Numbered from the stretch's first letter, positions 17,087 to 27,576 are shown. The stretch is DNA of 64,000 nt from Streptomyces cellulosae (GCF_000721105.1 NZ_JOEV01000046.1:1-64000), one strand, 5' to 3'. Numbers and translations: made by a program. Notes: generated by a model from the letters alone, not told the origin.

Positions 17087-18241
17087 ATGGACCTGCCGCC
17101 GATGGACCTCGACTTCACGCCCGACGAGGAAGCGTTCCGCGCCGGGGCCCGCGCCTGGCTCAGCACCCATGTGCCGTCCGCTCCCCTGCCCTCCCTGGAG
17201 ACCGAGGAGGGCTTCGCGGCACACCGCGCGTGGGAGGCCGAACTCGCCGCGGACCGCTGGTCGGTGGTCAACTGGCCGGCCGCGTACGGCGGACGGGACT
17301 CGGGCATCGTCCGGTGGCTGATCTTCGAGGAGGAGTACTACGCGGCGGGCGCGCCGGGCCGCGTCGGCCAGAACGGCGTCAGCCTGCTCGCGCCGACCCT
17401 CTTCGAGCACGGCACCGAGGAGCAGCGGGCGCGGGTGCTCCCGCCGATGGCCACCGGCGAGGTGGTCTGGGCGCAGGCCTGGTCGGAGCCGGAGGCGGGC
17501 TCGGACCTGGCGTCCCTCAGGTCACGGGCCGTCCGCACCGACGGCGGCTGGCTGCTGAGCGGCCAGAAGACGTGGTCCTCGCGGGCCGCGTTCGCCGACC
17601 GCGCGTTCGGCCTGTTCCGCAGCGACCCGGACGTACCGAAACCCCACCAGGGCCTGACCTACGTGATGTTCGATCTGCGGGCGCCCGGCGTCACCGTCCG
17701 TCCCATCCCACGCCTCGACGGCAAGCCCGCCTTCGCGGAGCTGTTCCTGGACGAGGTGTTCGTGCCGGACCAGGACGTGATCGGCGAGCCCGGCCAGGGC
17801 TGGCGGGTGGCGATGGCGACGGCCGGCAACGAGCGCGGGCTCACCCTGCGCTCCCCCGGCCGTTTCCTGGCGGCCGCCGACCGGCTGTTCGCGCTGTGGC
17901 GGGCGCAGGGCAGCCCGGCCGGTGCCCGCGACCGCGTGGCCGACGCTCTGATCGGCGCCCGCGCCCACCAGCTGTTCACCTACGCCGCCGCCTCCCGCCA
18001 CCTCGACGGCGCCTCGCTCGGTCCGGAGTCCAGCCTGAACAAGGTGTTCTGGTCCGAGTACGACATCGCGCTCACCGAGACGGCCCTCGATCTCCTGGGC
18101 GATGAGGGAGAGTCGATGGACACGGAGTGGGCCGAGCGGTATGTGTTCGCGCTCGCCGGGCCCATCTACGCCGGTACGAACGAGATCCAGCGCGACATCA
18201 TCGCCGAGCGCCTGCTGGGCCTGCCGAAGGGACGTCGGTGA
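17087..18241 (+). CDS. fadE30: Acyl-CoA dehydrogenase FadE30-like
   Basis: 384 aa, ATG 17087 with AGGGAAGG ribosome site ten bases upstream; FadE30 of Mycobacterium is 385 aa. The FAD/substrate segment WAQAWSEPEAGSDLA lies at about 128-142 and AGTNEIQRDIIAERLLG near the C-terminus. The usual catalytic Glu of medium-chain enzymes is replaced by Ala in IYAGTNEIQ; a Glu at about 249 in GNERGLTL is placed like the alternative base of isovaleryl-type enzymes. It is inferred to desaturate HIP-CoA-type substrates. Its stop overlaps the next fadE start by one base. Confidence 0.87.
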   Translation: MDLPPMDLDFTPDEEAFRAGARAWLSTHVPSAPLPSLETEEGFAAHRAWEAELAADRWSVVNWPAAYGGRDSGIVRWLIFEEEYYAAGAPGRVGQNGVSLLAPTLFEHGTEEQRARVLPPMATGEVVWAQAWSEPEAGSDLASLRSRAVRTDGGWLLSGQKTWSSRAAFADRAFGLFRSDPDVPKPHQGLTYVMFDLRAPGVTVRPIPRLDGKPAFAELFLDEVFVPDQDVIGEPGQGWRVAMATAGNERGLTLRSPGRFLAAADRLFALWRAQGSPAGARDRVADALIGARAHQLFTYAAASRHLDGASLGPESSLNKVFWSEYDIALTETALDLLGDEGESMDTEWAERYVFALAGPIYAGTNEIQRDIIAERLLGLPKGRR

Positions 18242-19326
18242 TGCGGTTCCTCCTCGCCCCCGAGCAGCGGGCTTTCGCCGACTCGCTGGACGCGATGCTG
18301 ACGGCCGCCGACACGCCGTCCGTCGTACGGGCCTGGGGCCGCGGCGCCCCCATGAGCGGACGCGCTCTGTGGTCCCGTATCGCCGAGGCGGGAGTCTTCG
18401 CGCTGGCGGTACCGGAGGCCTACGAGGGGATGGGCCCGCGGCCCGTCGAACTCGCCGTCGCTTTCGTCGAGTTGGGGCGGCACGCGGTGCCGGGCCCGCT
18501 GGTGGAGACGGTCGCGGCGGCAACCCTGCTCACGGAACTGGCCGCACGGGACGACACGGGCCCGGCCAAACGCCTGCTGCCCGCACTGGCCTCCGGCGCG
18601 TCGACGGCGACCCTGGCCTTGCCCCCGACCCCGGTGCCGTACGCGCTGGACGCGGACGTGGCGGACGTACGACTGGCTGTGTCGCCGGCACCGGAGGTTC
18701 CGGCGGACCCGGCCGACGCGCCCGCGCCGGCCCACGCCACCGGTGCGACCGGCGCGCCCCAGTCGGCCACCGCCGCCGAACTGCGCCTCGCTCCCCCACC
18801 CGGCCCCCCGCGCCCCTCCCTCGACCCCGCCCGCCGCCTCTCCCCCCTCGCGTCCGGCGGCGAACTCCTCGCCACCGGCCCCCATGTCACCGCGGCCGCC
18901 GCCCGCGCTCTCACCACCGCCCGCCTGGTCACCGCGGCCCAGGCCCTCGGTGTCGGCCTCGCGCTCCTCGACCGAACCGTCGCCTACGTCAAACAGCGCA
19001 CCCAGTTCGGCGTGCCCATCGGCTCCTTCCAGGCCGTCAAGCACCAACTGGCCGACGCCGAACTGGCCCTGGAGTTCGCGCGGCCCCTCGTCCTCGGTGC
19101 CGCGGTGACGATGACCGGGCGGGACGTCGCCGCCGCGAAGGTGACGGCGTGCGAGGCGGCGTACGCCACCGCACGGACCGCCCTCCAACTGCACGGCGCG
19201 ATCGGCTACACCGCGGAGTACGATCTGTCCCTGTGGCTGACCAGAGCCCGCGCGCTGCGCACCGCCTGGGGCAGCCCCGACACGTGCCGGGCCGCCGTCC
19301 TCAGCGCAACCGCCGCGAGACCGTGA
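18241..19326 (+). CDS. Second acyl-CoA dehydrogenase, probable partner subunit (FadE31/32/33 class)
   Basis: 361 aa. Acyl-CoA dehydrogenase fold: N-terminal helices open FLLAPEQRAFADSLD, and the C-terminal domain contains YVKQRTQFGVPIGSFQAVKHQ and LHGAIGYTAEYDLSLW. The active-site-region helix reads RALTTARLV, with no Glu at the base position seen in FadE30. An unusual Pro/Ala-rich stretch fills about 125-195 in place of a compact beta domain. The one-base overlap with fadE30 and the missing base suggest a heteromeric enzyme, as known for several actinobacterial steroid FadE pairs. The exact orthologue is uncertain. Confidence 0.8.
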   Translation: MRFLLAPEQRAFADSLDAMLTAADTPSVVRAWGRGAPMSGRALWSRIAEAGVFALAVPEAYEGMGPRPVELAVAFVELGRHAVPGPLVETVAAATLLTELAARDDTGPAKRLLPALASGASTATLALPPTPVPYALDADVADVRLAVSPAPEVPADPADAPAPAHATGATGAPQSATAAELRLAPPPGPPRPSLDPARRLSPLASGGELLATGPHVTAAAARALTTARLVTAAQALGVGLALLDRTVAYVKQRTQFGVPIGSFQAVKHQLADAELALEFARPLVLGAAVTMTGRDVAAAKVTACEAAYATARTALQLHGAIGYTAEYDLSLWLTRARALRTAWGSPDTCRAAVLSATAARP

Positions 19327-19377
19327 CCGGCCGCCGCACCCCGCCCGTGTCGACGAGGGCCATGGCACCGGCGACCG

Positions 19378-19383
19378 TACGCT
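19378..19383 (+). promoter_or_regulatory. Candidate -10 element of a leaderless transcript for the chitosanase gene
   Basis: TACGCT ends exactly seven bases before the ATG at 19391. This TAnnnT-n7-ATG geometry is typical of leaderless actinobacterial mRNAs. No ribosome-binding site is visible between the two. Confidence 0.45.
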
Positions 19384-19390
19384 GGGCGGT

Positions 19391-20293
19391 ATGAAACGCG
19401 CCGGTCTGTTCCTGATCGCCGTCGTGCCCGTGGTGGTCGCGGGGACCGTCTACGTGTCCACGGTGCCGTCGGACGGCGAGAGGACGGAACAAGACGACAA
19501 GCCTCCCGCCGTCGCCCCGGCGTCCCCCGCATCCCCCGCATCCCCCGCTTCTACGGCTTCTCCGGCATCTCCCGCTTCTCCCGCGAGCCTGGCCGACCCC
19601 GGCAAGAAGGAGCTGGCTCAGCAGTTGGTGGCGAGTGCCGAGAACTCCACGCTCGACTGGCGTGGCGCCTACGGCTACATCGAGGACATCGGCGACGGTC
19701 AGGGGTACACCGCCGGCATCATCGGCTTCTGCACCGGCACCCACGACCTGCTCACCCTCGTCGAGACCTACACCGAGGACCACCCCGGCAACGGCCTGGC
19801 CCGCTACCTCCCGGCCCTGCGCGCGGTCGACGGCACGGACTCCCACGCGGGACTGGACCCCGGCTTCACCGCGGCCTGGAAGGCGGAGGCCGAGCGTCCC
19901 GCGTTCCGCCGGGCCCAGGACGAGAAACGCGACCGGGTCTACTTCGACCCGGCGGTCCGGCGCGCCCGGCGCGACGGTCTGGGGGTCCTCGGCCAGTTCG
20001 TCTACTACGACGCGATGGTCTACCACGGCCCCGGCACCACGCCCACCAGCTTCGGCGGCATCCGCGCCGAGGCCATGAGCCGGGCGGCCACCCCCGCCCA
20101 GGGCGGCTCCGAGAAGGCGTACCTGAGCGCCTTCCTCGACGTCCGCCGCACCGCGATGACCACCATGCACCCCGGCACCGACACCAGCCGCGTCGACACC
20201 GCCCAGCGCCGCTTCCTGAACGAGGGGAACCTGGACCTCGCCACGCCGTTGGAGTGGCGGGTGTACGGGCAGACGTACAAGATCCCCGGATAG
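19391..20293 (+). CDS. Chitosanase, glycoside hydrolase family 46, exported
   Basis: 300 aa. Residues 1-24 are a basic start plus hydrophobic export or anchor segment; 40-68 is an Ala-Ser-Pro repeat linker; the GH46 domain follows. Catalytic acid Glu at about 84 in SAENSTLDW and the second acid Asp at about 102 in EDIGDGQGYT match the Glu/Asp pair of Streptomyces CsnN174-type enzymes. It endo-hydrolyses chitosan outside the cell. No lipobox Cys is seen, so release by signal peptidase I or membrane tethering are both possible. The gene lies between the steroid cluster and gltD and appears monocistronic. Confidence 0.92.
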   Translation: MKRAGLFLIAVVPVVVAGTVYVSTVPSDGERTEQDDKPPAVAPASPASPASPASTASPASPASPASLADPGKKELAQQLVASAENSTLDWRGAYGYIEDIGDGQGYTAGIIGFCTGTHDLLTLVETYTEDHPGNGLARYLPALRAVDGTDSHAGLDPGFTAAWKAEAERPAFRRAQDEKRDRVYFDPAVRRARRDGLGVLGQFVYYDAMVYHGPGTTPTSFGGIRAEAMSRAATPAQGGSEKAYLSAFLDVRRTAMTTMHPGTDTSRVDTAQRRFLNEGNLDLATPLEWRVYGQTYKIPG

Positions 20294-20326
20294 CCGGCGG
20301 AGATCAGCGGTTCGCGGACATGCGGC

Positions 20327-20369
20327 GGCGCCTGGCCGTTCGTCCGGTCGGGGACAAGGGACAGGCGCC
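20327..20369. terminator. Possible terminator between convergent chitosanase and gltD genes
   Basis: GGCGCCTG at 20327-20334 and CAGGCGCC at 20362-20369 form an 8-bp stem around a 27-base loop, in the 124-bp gap between the chitosanase stop and the gltD stop. The loop is long, so this is a weak call. Confidence 0.35.
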
Positions 20370-20417
20370 ACCTGGTGTTCCGTACGCCTTTGTACGGGAC
20401 GTTTTATCGAGCAGCCG

Positions 20418-21881
20418 TCAGACCATCAGCGAGCGGTCCGTCGGCCGGATCGGTGCGTGCAGTTCGCTGCCGCCGGTCAGGAACCGGTCGACACCCTGGG
20501 CGGCCGAGCGGCCCTCCGCGATCGCCCACACGATGAGGGACTGGCCGCGGCCGGCGTCACCGGCGACGAACACGCCCGGCACATTGGTCTGGAACTCGGC
20601 GTCGCGGGCGATGTTGCCGCGCTCGTCGAGGTCCAGTCCGAACTGGTCGACCAGGCCGTTGTCCCGGTCGGTGCCGGTGAAGCCCATGGCCAGGGTGACC
20701 AGCTGGGCGGGGATCTTGCGCTCCGTGCCCGGCTTCTGGGTCAGCTTGCCCTCGACGAACTCCACCTCGGTGAGGTGCAGCCACTGGACGTTGCCGTCCT
20801 CGTCGCCCTCGAAGTGCGTCGTCGACACCGAGTAGACGCGCTCGCCGCCCTCCTCGTGCGCGGAGGTGACCTTGTAGAGCATCGGGAAGGTCGGCCAGGG
20901 CTGGGAGACCGGGTTCCGCTCGTCGTTCGGGCGGGGCATGATCTCCAGCTGGGTGACCGAGGCCGCGCCCTGGCGGTGGGCGGTGCCCACGCAGTCGGCG
21001 CCGGTGTCGCCGCCGCCGATCACGATGACGTGCTTGCCCTCGGCCGTGATGGGGGGCGCCACGTAGTCGCCCTCCTGCACCTTGTTGGCCAGCGGCAGGT
21101 ACTCCATGGCCTGGTGGATGCCCTTGAGTTCGCGGCCGGGGACCGGCAGGTCACGGGCGGTCGTGGCACCGGCGGCGATGACGATCGCGTCGTACCGCTT
21201 CTTCAGGTCGGACGCCTTGATGTCCTGGCCGATCTCGATGCCGGTACGGAAGCGGGTGCCCTCCGCGCGCATCTGCTCGATACGGCGGTTGATGTGCCGC
21301 TTCTCCATCTTGAACTCGGGGATGCCGTACCGCAGGAGGCCTCCGATGCGGTCCGCGCGCTCGTAGACGGCGACGGTGTGACCGGCCCGGGTCAGCTGCT
21401 GCGCGGCGGCGAGACCGGCGGGGCCGGACCCGATGACCGCGACCGTCTTGCCGGACAGCCGCTCCGGGATCTGCGGGGCGACGTCACCGGTCTCCCACGC
21501 CTTGTCGATGATCGAGACCTCGACGTTCTTGATGGTGACCGGCGGCTGGTTGATGCCCAGCACGCACGCCGACTCGCAGGGAGCGGGGCACAGGCGGCCC
21601 GTGAACTCCGGGAAGTTGTTCGTCGCGTGCAGACGCTCGGAGGCGGCCGCCCAGTCCTCGCGGTAGGCGTAGTCGTTCCACTCGGGGATCAGGTTCCCCA
21701 GCGGACAGCCGTTGTGGCAGAACGGGATACCGCAGTCCATGCAGCGGCTGGCCTGCTTGCTGATGATCGGCAGCAGGGAGCCGGGAACGTAGACCTCGTT
21801 CCAGTCCCTGACGCGCTCCTCGACGGGACGGGTCCTGGCGACCTCACGACCGTGGTTCAAAAAGCCCTTCGGGTCAGCCAT
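20418..21881 (-). CDS. gltD: Glutamate synthase (NADPH) small subunit
   Basis: 487 aa. The N-terminal region binds two [4Fe-4S] clusters through [14 protein letters not shown] and CPAPCESAC; residues from about 145 form a FAD Rossmann domain ([14 protein letters not shown]), followed by an NADPH domain ([11 protein letters not shown]). It passes electrons from NADPH to GltB, which makes two glutamates from glutamine and 2-oxoglutarate. Its ATG lies 8 bp inside the 3' end of gltB, so the pair is translationally coupled, gltB first. Confidence 0.96.
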   Translation of the reverse strand: MADPKGFLNHGREVARTRPVEERVRDWNEVYVPGSLLPIISKQASRCMDCGIPFCHNGCPLGNLIPEWNDYAYREDWAAASERLHATNNFPEFTGRLCPAPCESACVLGINQPPVTIKNVEVSIIDKAWETGDVAPQIPERLSGKTVAVIGSGPAGLAAAQQLTRAGHTVAVYERADRIGGLLRYGIPEFKMEKRHINRRIEQMRAEGTRFRTGIEIGQDIKASDLKKRYDAIVIAAGATTARDLPVPGRELKGIHQAMEYLPLANKVQEGDYVAPPITAEGKHVIVIGGGDTGADCVGTAHRQGAASVTQLEIMPRPNDERNPVSQPWPTFPMLYKVTSAHEEGGERVYSVSTTHFEGDEDGNVQWLHLTEVEFVEGKLTQKPGTERKIPAQLVTLAMGFTGTDRDNGLVDQFGLDLDERGNIARDAEFQTNVPGVFVAGDAGRGQSLIVWAIAEGRSAAQGVDRFLTGGSELHAPIRPTDRSLMV

Positions 21882-24800
21882 TGATCGCCGCCTCCATCAT
21901 CTTCTCGGTGATCTCGGTCTCGGTGAGACCCGCTCGCTCGGCGGCGTCCTTGGCGGCGAGCACTGCCTTGTACGTGCTGGGGATGATCTTGCTGAAGCGC
22001 TGCACGGCGTCGTCCCACTCGGCGAGCAGCTTCTCGGCGACCGTCGACGCGGTCTCCTCGGCGTGGCGGCGCACCACGTCGTGCAGCCACTGCTTGTCGG
22101 TGTCGTCCAGCGCCTCGATCGCGCCGACGTTGCCGGCGTTGACGTTGTCGCGGTTCAGGTCGATGACGTACGCGATACCGCCGGACATGCCGGCCGCGAA
22201 GTTACGGCCCGTCTCGCCCAGGACCACGGCGTGACCGCCGGTCATGTACTCGCAGCCGTGGTCGCCCACGCCCTCGGAGACGACCGTGGCACCGGAGTTG
22301 CGGACGCAGAACCGCTCGCCGGTACGACCGCGCAGGAACAGCTCGCCGCCGGTCGCGCCGTACGCGATGGTGTTGCCCGCGATCGTGGAGAACTCGGCGA
22401 GGTGGTCGGCGCCCCGGTCGGGGCGGACGATGACCCGGCCGCCGGACAGGCCCTTGCCGACGTAGTCGTTGGCGTCGCCCTCCAGGCGCAGCGTGACACC
22501 GCGGGGGAGGAAGGCGCCGAAGGACTGGCCGGCCGAGCCGGTGAAGGTGATGTCGATGGTGTCGTCGGGCAGGCCCGCGCCACCGAACTTCTTCGTCACC
22601 TCGTGGCCGAGCATGGTGCCGACCGTGCGGTTGATGTTGCGGATCGCGACCTGGGCGCGCACCGGCTGGGCGTCGGTCGCGGAGTCCGCGGCCAGGGCGT
22701 CGCCGGCGAGCTTGATCAGCTCGTTGTCGAGCGCCTTCTCCAGGCCGTGGTCCTGCTTGACGACCTGGTGCAGCGGGGCGCCCTCGGGCAGCTCGGGCAC
22801 GTAGAAGAGCGGGGACAGGTCCAGGCCCTGCGCCTTCCAGTGGTCGACCGCGCGGGTCACGTCGAGGGTCTCGGCGTGGCCGACGGCCTCCTCGATGGAG
22901 CGGAAGCCCAGCTCGGCGAGGATCTCGCGGACCTCTTCGGCGATGAACTGGAAGAAGTTCACGACGTACTCGGCCTTGCCGGTGAACCGGTCCCGCAGGA
23001 CCGGGTTCTGGGTGGCGATGCCGACCGGGCAGGTGTCCAGGTGGCAGACACGCATCATGACGCAGCCGGAGACGACGAGCGGCGCGGTCGCGAAACCGAA
23101 CTCCTCGGCGCCCAGCAGCGCGGCGATGACGACGTCGCGGCCGGTCTTGAGCTGGCCGTCGGTCTGCACGACGATCCGGTCGCGCAGGCCGTTGAGCAGC
23201 AGCGTCTGCTGGGTCTCGGCCAGGCCCAGCTCCCAGGGACCGCCCGCGTGCTTCAGCGAGGTCAGCGGGGAGGCACCCGTGCCGCCGTCGTGACCGGAGA
23301 TGAGCACGACGTCCGCGTGCGCCTTGGACACACCGGCCGCGACCGTGCCGACACCGACCTCGGAGACCAGCTTCACGTGGATCCGCGCCTGCGGGTTCGC
23401 GTTCTTCAGGTCGTGGATCAGCTGGGCCAGGTCCTCGATGGAGTAGATGTCGTGGTGCGGCGGCGGGGAGATCAGACCGACACCGGGGGTGGAGTGCCGG
23501 GTCTTGGCGACCCACGGGTACACCTTGTGGCCGGGCAGCTGGCCGCCCTCGCCGGGCTTGGCTCCCTGGGCCATCTTGATCTGGATGTCGTCCGCGTTGA
23601 CCAGGTACTCCGAGGTCACACCGAAGCGGCCGGAGGCGACCTGCTTGATGCTGGAGCGGCGCGCCGGGTCGTACAGGCGGTCCGCGTCCTCGCCGCCCTC
23701 ACCGGTGTTGGACTTGCCGCCCAGCTGGTTCATGGCGATGGCGAGCGTCTCGTGGGCTTCCTTCGAGATGGAGCCGTACGACATGGCGCCCGTGGAGAAC
23801 CGCTTGACGATCTCGCTGACCGGCTCGACCTCGTCGACCGGGATCGGCTGCCGGTCCGACGTGAAGCCGAACAGGCCGCGCAGCGTCATCAGGCGCTCGG
23901 ACTGCTCGTTCACCCGCTCGGTGTACTTCTTGAAGATGTCGTAGCGGCCGCTGCGCGTGGAGTGCTGGAGGCGGAAGACCGTCTCCGGGTCGAACAGGTG
24001 CGGCTCGCCCTCGCGGCGCCACTGGTACTCGCCGCCTATCTCCAGGGCGCGGTGGGCCGGCGCGATGCCGCTGGCCGGGTAGCCCTTGGCGTGGCGGGCG
24101 GCGACCTCCTTGGCGATGACGTCGATGCCGACGCCGCCGATCTTGGTGGCCGTGCCGCTGAAGTACTTGTTGACGAACTCCTCGTCCAGGCCGACCGCTT
24201 CGAAGACCTGGGCGCCCCGGTAGGAGGCGACCGTGGAGATGCCCATCTTGGACATGACCTTCAGGACGCCCTTGCCGAGGGCGTAGATCAGGTTGCGGAT
24301 GGCCTGCTCGGCCTCGACGTCCGACAGGAAGGTGCCGGCGCGGACCAGGTCCTCGACGGACTCCATCGCCAGGTACGGGTTCACCGCGGCGGCGCCGAAC
24401 CCGATCAGGAGGGCGACGTGGTGGACCTCGCGGACGTCACCGGCCTCGACCAGCAGGCCCACCTGGGTGCGCTGCTTGGTGCGGATGAGGTGGTGGTGGA
24501 CGGCCGCGGTGAGCAGCAGCGACGGGATCGGCGCGTGCTCGGCGTCGGAGTGGCGGTCCGACAGGACGATCAGCCGGGCGCCGTTCTCTATGGCGGCGTC
24601 GGCCTCGGTGCAGATCTCGTCGATGCGTGCGGCGAGGGCGTCACCGCCGCCGGAGACCCGGTACAGACCGGACAGGGTCGCGGCCTTGAAGCCGGGCATG
24701 TCGCCGTCGGCGTTGATGTGGATGAGCTTGGCCAGCTCGTCGTTGTCGATGACCGGGAACGGCAGCGTCACGGTCCGGCAGGACGCGGCGGTCGGCTCCA

Positions 24801-26478
24801 GCAGGTTGCCCTGCGGGCCCAGCGACGAGCGCAGGGAGGTGACCAGTTCCTCGCGGATCGCGTCCAGCGGCGGGTTGGTGACCTGTGCGAACAGCTGGGT
24901 GAAGTAGTCGAACAGCAGCCGGGGGCGGGAGGACAGCGCGGCGATCGGCGAGTCCGTACCCATCGAACCGATCGGCTCGGCACCGGCCTTGGCCATCGGC
25001 GCGAGGATGACGCGCAGCTCCTCCTCGGTGTAGCCGAAGGTCTGCTGGCGGCGGGTGACCGAGGCGTGGGTGTGCACGATGTGCTCGCGCTCGGGCAGGT
25101 CGGACAGCTCGATCTCGCCGGCCTCCAGCCACTCCGCGTACGGCTTCTCGGCGGCGAGCTGGGCCTTGATCTCGTCGTCCTCGATGATGCGGTGCTCGGC
25201 GGTGTCGACGAGGAACATGCGGCCGGGCTGCAGACGGCCCTTGCGGACGACCTTGGCGGGGTCGATGTCGAGGACGCCGACCTCGGAGCCGAGGACGACC
25301 AGGCCCTCGTCGGTGACCCAGTAGCGGCCGGGGCGCAGGCCGTTGCGGTCGAGGACCGCGCCGACCTGGACGCCGTCGGTGAAGGTGACACAGGCCGGGC
25401 CGTCCCAGGGCTCCATCATCGTGGCGTGGAACTCGTAGAAGGCGCGGCGGGCCGGGTCCATGGAGTCGTGGTTCTCCCACGCCTCCGGGATCATCATCAG
25501 CACGGAGTGCGGCAGCGAACGCCCGCCGAGGTGCAGGAGTTCGAGGACCTCGTCGAAGGACGCCGAGTCGGAGGCGTCCGGCGTACAGATCGGGAAGACG
25601 CGGTCGATCTTCTCCTGGTCGCCGAACAGGTCGGAGACGATCTGCGACTCGCGGGCGGCCATCCAGTTGCGGTTGCCCTTGACGGTGTTGATCTCACCGT
25701 TGTGCGCGACGAAGCGGTACGGGTGCGCGAGCGGCCACGACGGGAAGGTGTTCGTGGAGAACCGGGAGTGCACGAGCGCGATCGCGGAGGCGAAGCGGCG
25801 GTCGGACAGGTCCGGGAAGAAGGGCTCCAGCTGACCGGTGGTCAGCATGCCCTTGTAGACGATGGTCCGCGCGGACAGCGACGGGAAGTAGACGCCGACC
25901 TCGCGCTCGGCGCGCTTGCGCAGCACGAAGGCCTTGCGGTCCAGGTCGATACCCGTGGCGGGCACCGCGGCACCGTCGGTCACGAAGACCTGACGGAAGG
26001 CGGGCATCGTGGACCGGGCGGTGGCGCCGAGGAGTTCGGGGGCGACCGGCACCTCGCGCCAGCCGAGGACGGTCAGGCCCTCGTCGGCGGCGATCGTCCC
26101 GATCGTCGAGACGGCGTCCTCGATGCCGTCCTCCGGCAGGAAGGCGATACCGACGGCGTAGGCACCGGCCGCGGGCAGCTCGAAGTCGGTCACCTCGCGG
26201 AAGAAGGCGTCCGGTACCTGGGACAGGATGCCCGCGCCGTCACCCGAGTCGGGCTCGGAGCCGGTGGCGCCGCGGTGCTCCAGGTTGCGCAGAACCGTGA
26301 GCGCCTGCTCGACCAGCGCGTGGCTCGCCTCGCCGGTGAGGGTGGCCACGAAGCCGACGCCGCAGGCGTCGTGCTCGTTGCGGGGGTCGTACATACCCTG
26401 CGCAGCAGGGCGAGCATCCATGAACGACCGGTTCTGGCCATTCGTGGAGTGCTGGGACGGCTGGCGCGGCGTACGCAT
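21874..26478 (-). CDS. gltB: Glutamate synthase large subunit
   Basis: 1534 aa from ATG 26478, chosen because GGGAG lies about five bases upstream; further in-frame ATGs (26505, 26511) have poor sites. A 38-residue propeptide precedes Cys39 in EHDACGVGF, the class II glutaminase nucleophile exposed on maturation. The central and FMN-binding TIM-barrel domains follow; the [3Fe-4S] cluster is seen as [12 protein letters not shown] (C-x5-C-x4-C). The C-terminal third is the GXGXG beta-helix, with repeats such as [14 protein letters not shown]. Ammonia assimilation, cytosol. A 366-bp upstream region holds two GlnR-like sites. Confidence 0.97.
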   Translation of the reverse strand: MRTPRQPSQHSTNGQNRSFMDARPAAQGMYDPRNEHDACGVGFVATLTGEASHALVEQALTVLRNLEHRGATGSEPDSGDGAGILSQVPDAFFREVTDFELPAAGAYAVGIAFLPEDGIEDAVSTIGTIAADEGLTVLGWREVPVAPELLGATARSTMPAFRQVFVTDGAAVPATGIDLDRKAFVLRKRAEREVGVYFPSLSARTIVYKGMLTTGQLEPFFPDLSDRRFASAIALVHSRFSTNTFPSWPLAHPYRFVAHNGEINTVKGNRNWMAARESQIVSDLFGDQEKIDRVFPICTPDASDSASFDEVLELLHLGGRSLPHSVLMMIPEAWENHDSMDPARRAFYEFHATMMEPWDGPACVTFTDGVQVGAVLDRNGLRPGRYWVTDEGLVVLGSEVGVLDIDPAKVVRKGRLQPGRMFLVDTAEHRIIEDDEIKAQLAAEKPYAEWLEAGEIELSDLPEREHIVHTHASVTRRQQTFGYTEEELRVILAPMAKAGAEPIGSMGTDSPIAALSSRPRLLFDYFTQLFAQVTNPPLDAIREELVTSLRSSLGPQGNLLEPTAASCRTVTLPFPVIDNDELAKLIHINADGDMPGFKAATLSGLYRVSGGGDALAARIDEICTEADAAIENGARLIVLSDRHSDAEHAPIPSLLLTAAVHHHLIRTKQRTQVGLLVEAGDVREVHHVALLIGFGAAAVNPYLAMESVEDLVRAGTFLSDVEAEQAIRNLIYALGKGVLKVMSKMGISTVASYRGAQVFEAVGLDEEFVNKYFSGTATKIGGVGIDVIAKEVAARHAKGYPASGIAPAHRALEIGGEYQWRREGEPHLFDPETVFRLQHSTRSGRYDIFKKYTERVNEQSERLMTLRGLFGFTSDRQPIPVDEVEPVSEIVKRFSTGAMSYGSISKEAHETLAIAMNQLGGKSNTGEGGEDADRLYDPARRSSIKQVASGRFGVTSEYLVNADDIQIKMAQGAKPGEGGQLPGHKVYPWVAKTRHSTPGVGLISPPPHHDIYSIEDLAQLIHDLKNANPQARIHVKLVSEVGVGTVAAGVSKAHADVVLISGHDGGTGASPLTSLKHAGGPWELGLAETQQTLLLNGLRDRIVVQTDGQLKTGRDVVIAALLGAEEFGFATAPLVVSGCVMMRVCHLDTCPVGIATQNPVLRDRFTGKAEYVVNFFQFIAEEVREILAELGFRSIEEAVGHAETLDVTRAVDHWKAQGLDLSPLFYVPELPEGAPLHQVVKQDHGLEKALDNELIKLAGDALAADSATDAQPVRAQVAIRNINRTVGTMLGHEVTKKFGGAGLPDDTIDITFTGSAGQSFGAFLPRGVTLRLEGDANDYVGKGLSGGRVIVRPDRGADHLAEFSTIAGNTIAYGATGGELFLRGRTGERFCVRNSGATVVSEGVGDHGCEYMTGGHAVVLGETGRNFAAGMSGGIAYVIDLNRDNVNAGNVGAIEALDDTDKQWLHDVVRRHAEETASTVAEKLLAEWDDAVQRFSKIIPSTYKAVLAAKDAAERAGLTETEITEKMMEAAING

Positions 26479-26551
26479 CGGCTCTCCCGTCGTCGTCTGT
26501 GGCATATGCATATTGCCGAGGGACGACGCTGGCCCTCTGCGTGAGTGCAAA

Positions 26552-26567
26552 ATTTCGTGCAGGTTAC
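26552..26567 (-). promoter_or_regulatory. GlnR-like box proximal to gltB
   Basis: On the minus strand GTAAC-n6-GAAAT, one base off the remembered actinobacterial GlnR pattern gTnAC-n6-GaAAC, 74-89 bases upstream of the gltB ATG. An imperfect dyad (26586-26605, arms near GGAACCGGAT/ATCCGTTCC) lies just upstream of it. The rest of the 366-bp gap (26479-26844) has no gene that I can support. Confidence 0.4.
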
Positions 26568-26779
26568 ATGATGGAGCGGTTCTCGGGAACCGGATAATCC
26601 GTTCCAACATGCGGACGCCACGGGGAGCGGCGGGGGTACCGCGCACGTGGCTTGAAGTATGTGGGACCGAACGGGACAGATCGGTGTCCGTCGGCCCGGA
26701 AGCGGAGCAGGCGCCGTCGCCACCCCGCAAATGCGCCGCAGGCTTCCTTACCCACAGCGCTTACGGCTCATGCCCGGTG

Positions 26780-26806
26780 GTTAACCATTCGAAACCAGCG
26801 AGTAAC
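26780..26806 (+). promoter_or_regulatory. GlnR-like double box distal to gltB
   Basis: GTTAA-n6-GAAAC-n6-GTAAC, three half-sites with exact 11-bp spacing, as in composite GlnR operators (a-site, b-site, a-site). The first half-site deviates at one base. It lies about 300 bp upstream of the gltB start, just past the end of the VIT1-family gene, so a long leader or a distal promoter would be needed. Confidence 0.45.
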
Positions 26807-26844
26807 GGCTACTTATGCGGCTCAACGCATAACCTGCAGCCGAC

Positions 26845-27576
26845 CTATCCTACGACCGTTCCGAACAAGCTGCCCAGGGCGTACGTCACACCGGCCGCCG
26901 CACCCCCGAGAGCGAGCTGTCGCAGTCCGCTGAACCACCAGGACCGCTCGGTCACCCTGGCCACGACGGCACCGCATCCGAACAGCCCGAAGAGGGCGAG
27001 CAGCAGGGCCGGCCACAGGGCGGTGGCGCCGAGCAGATACGGCAGGACGGGCAGCAGGGCCCCCAGGGCGAACGCCCCGAACGACGACACGGCGGCGACC
27101 AGCGGCGACGGCAGGTCCCCGGGGTCGATCCCGAGCTCCTCGCGTGCGTGGATCTCCAGCGCCTGCTCGGGATCCCGGGACAGCTGCCGGGCGACCTCAC
27201 GCGCCAGCTCCGGCTCCACCCCGCGCCCCTCGTACAAGGCGGCCAGCTCGGCCTCCTCGTCCTGGGGATGCTTTCTCAGCTCCCGCCGTTCCACGTCCAG
27301 CTCGGCCTCGACGAGCTCGCGCTGCGAGGCGACGGAGGTGTACTCGCCTGCGGCCATGGAGAAGGCGCCGGCGGCCAGTCCCGCGAGGCCGGTGATGACG
27401 ATCGTCTGCTGACCGACCGAGCCGCCCGCGACCCCGGTCATCAGAGCCAGGTTGGAGACCAGGCCGTCCATCGCACCGAAGACCGCGGGGCGCAGCCACC
27501 CGCCGTTGACGTCGCGGTGGGTGTGGTTGTCGCGGTGCGCCTCATGCAGCGCCGCCTCGGTCTCGATGATCGCCAC
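26845..27576 (-). CDS. VIT1/CCC1 family Fe2+/Mn2+ transporter
   Basis: 243 aa from GTG 27576, preceded by CTGGGGGA. The N-terminal part holds HEAHRDNHTHRDVNGGWLR and AVFGAMDGLVSNLALMTG, the hallmark first membrane segment of VIT1-type proteins, with GAFSMAAGEYTSVASQREL next. A cytosolic helical region (about 95-160) follows, then three further membrane segments to the C-terminus. Members move iron or manganese out of the cytosol by proton exchange. The gene is monocistronic, upstream of the gltB promoter region on the same strand. Confidence 0.9.
   Translation of the reverse strand: MAIIETEAALHEAHRDNHTHRDVNGGWLRPAVFGAMDGLVSNLALMTGVAGGSVGQQTIVITGLAGLAAGAFSMAAGEYTSVASQRELVEAELDVERRELRKHPQDEEAELAALYEGRGVEPELAREVARQLSRDPEQALEIHAREELGIDPGDLPSPLVAAVSSFGAFALGALLPVLPYLLGATALWPALLLALFGLFGCGAVVARVTERSWWFSGLRQLALGGAAAGVTYALGSLFGTVVG

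Noticed and set aside
9186..19326. Recent horizontal transfer of the steroid cluster
   Set aside because: G+C and codon use look like the neighbours, and no integrase, tRNA or flanking repeat is present; older gain or loss cannot be excluded.
22063..26544. 1493-codon open frame opposite gltB
   Set aside because: Low-complexity Val/Gly/Asp/Arg composition mirrors the gltB codon bias; gltB has every glutamate synthase motif.
26478..26730. N-terminal extension of gltB to an upstream ATG
   Set aside because: The extra 84 residues lack family similarity, and the ATG at 26478 has the only good ribosome site and yields the normal short propeptide before Cys39.
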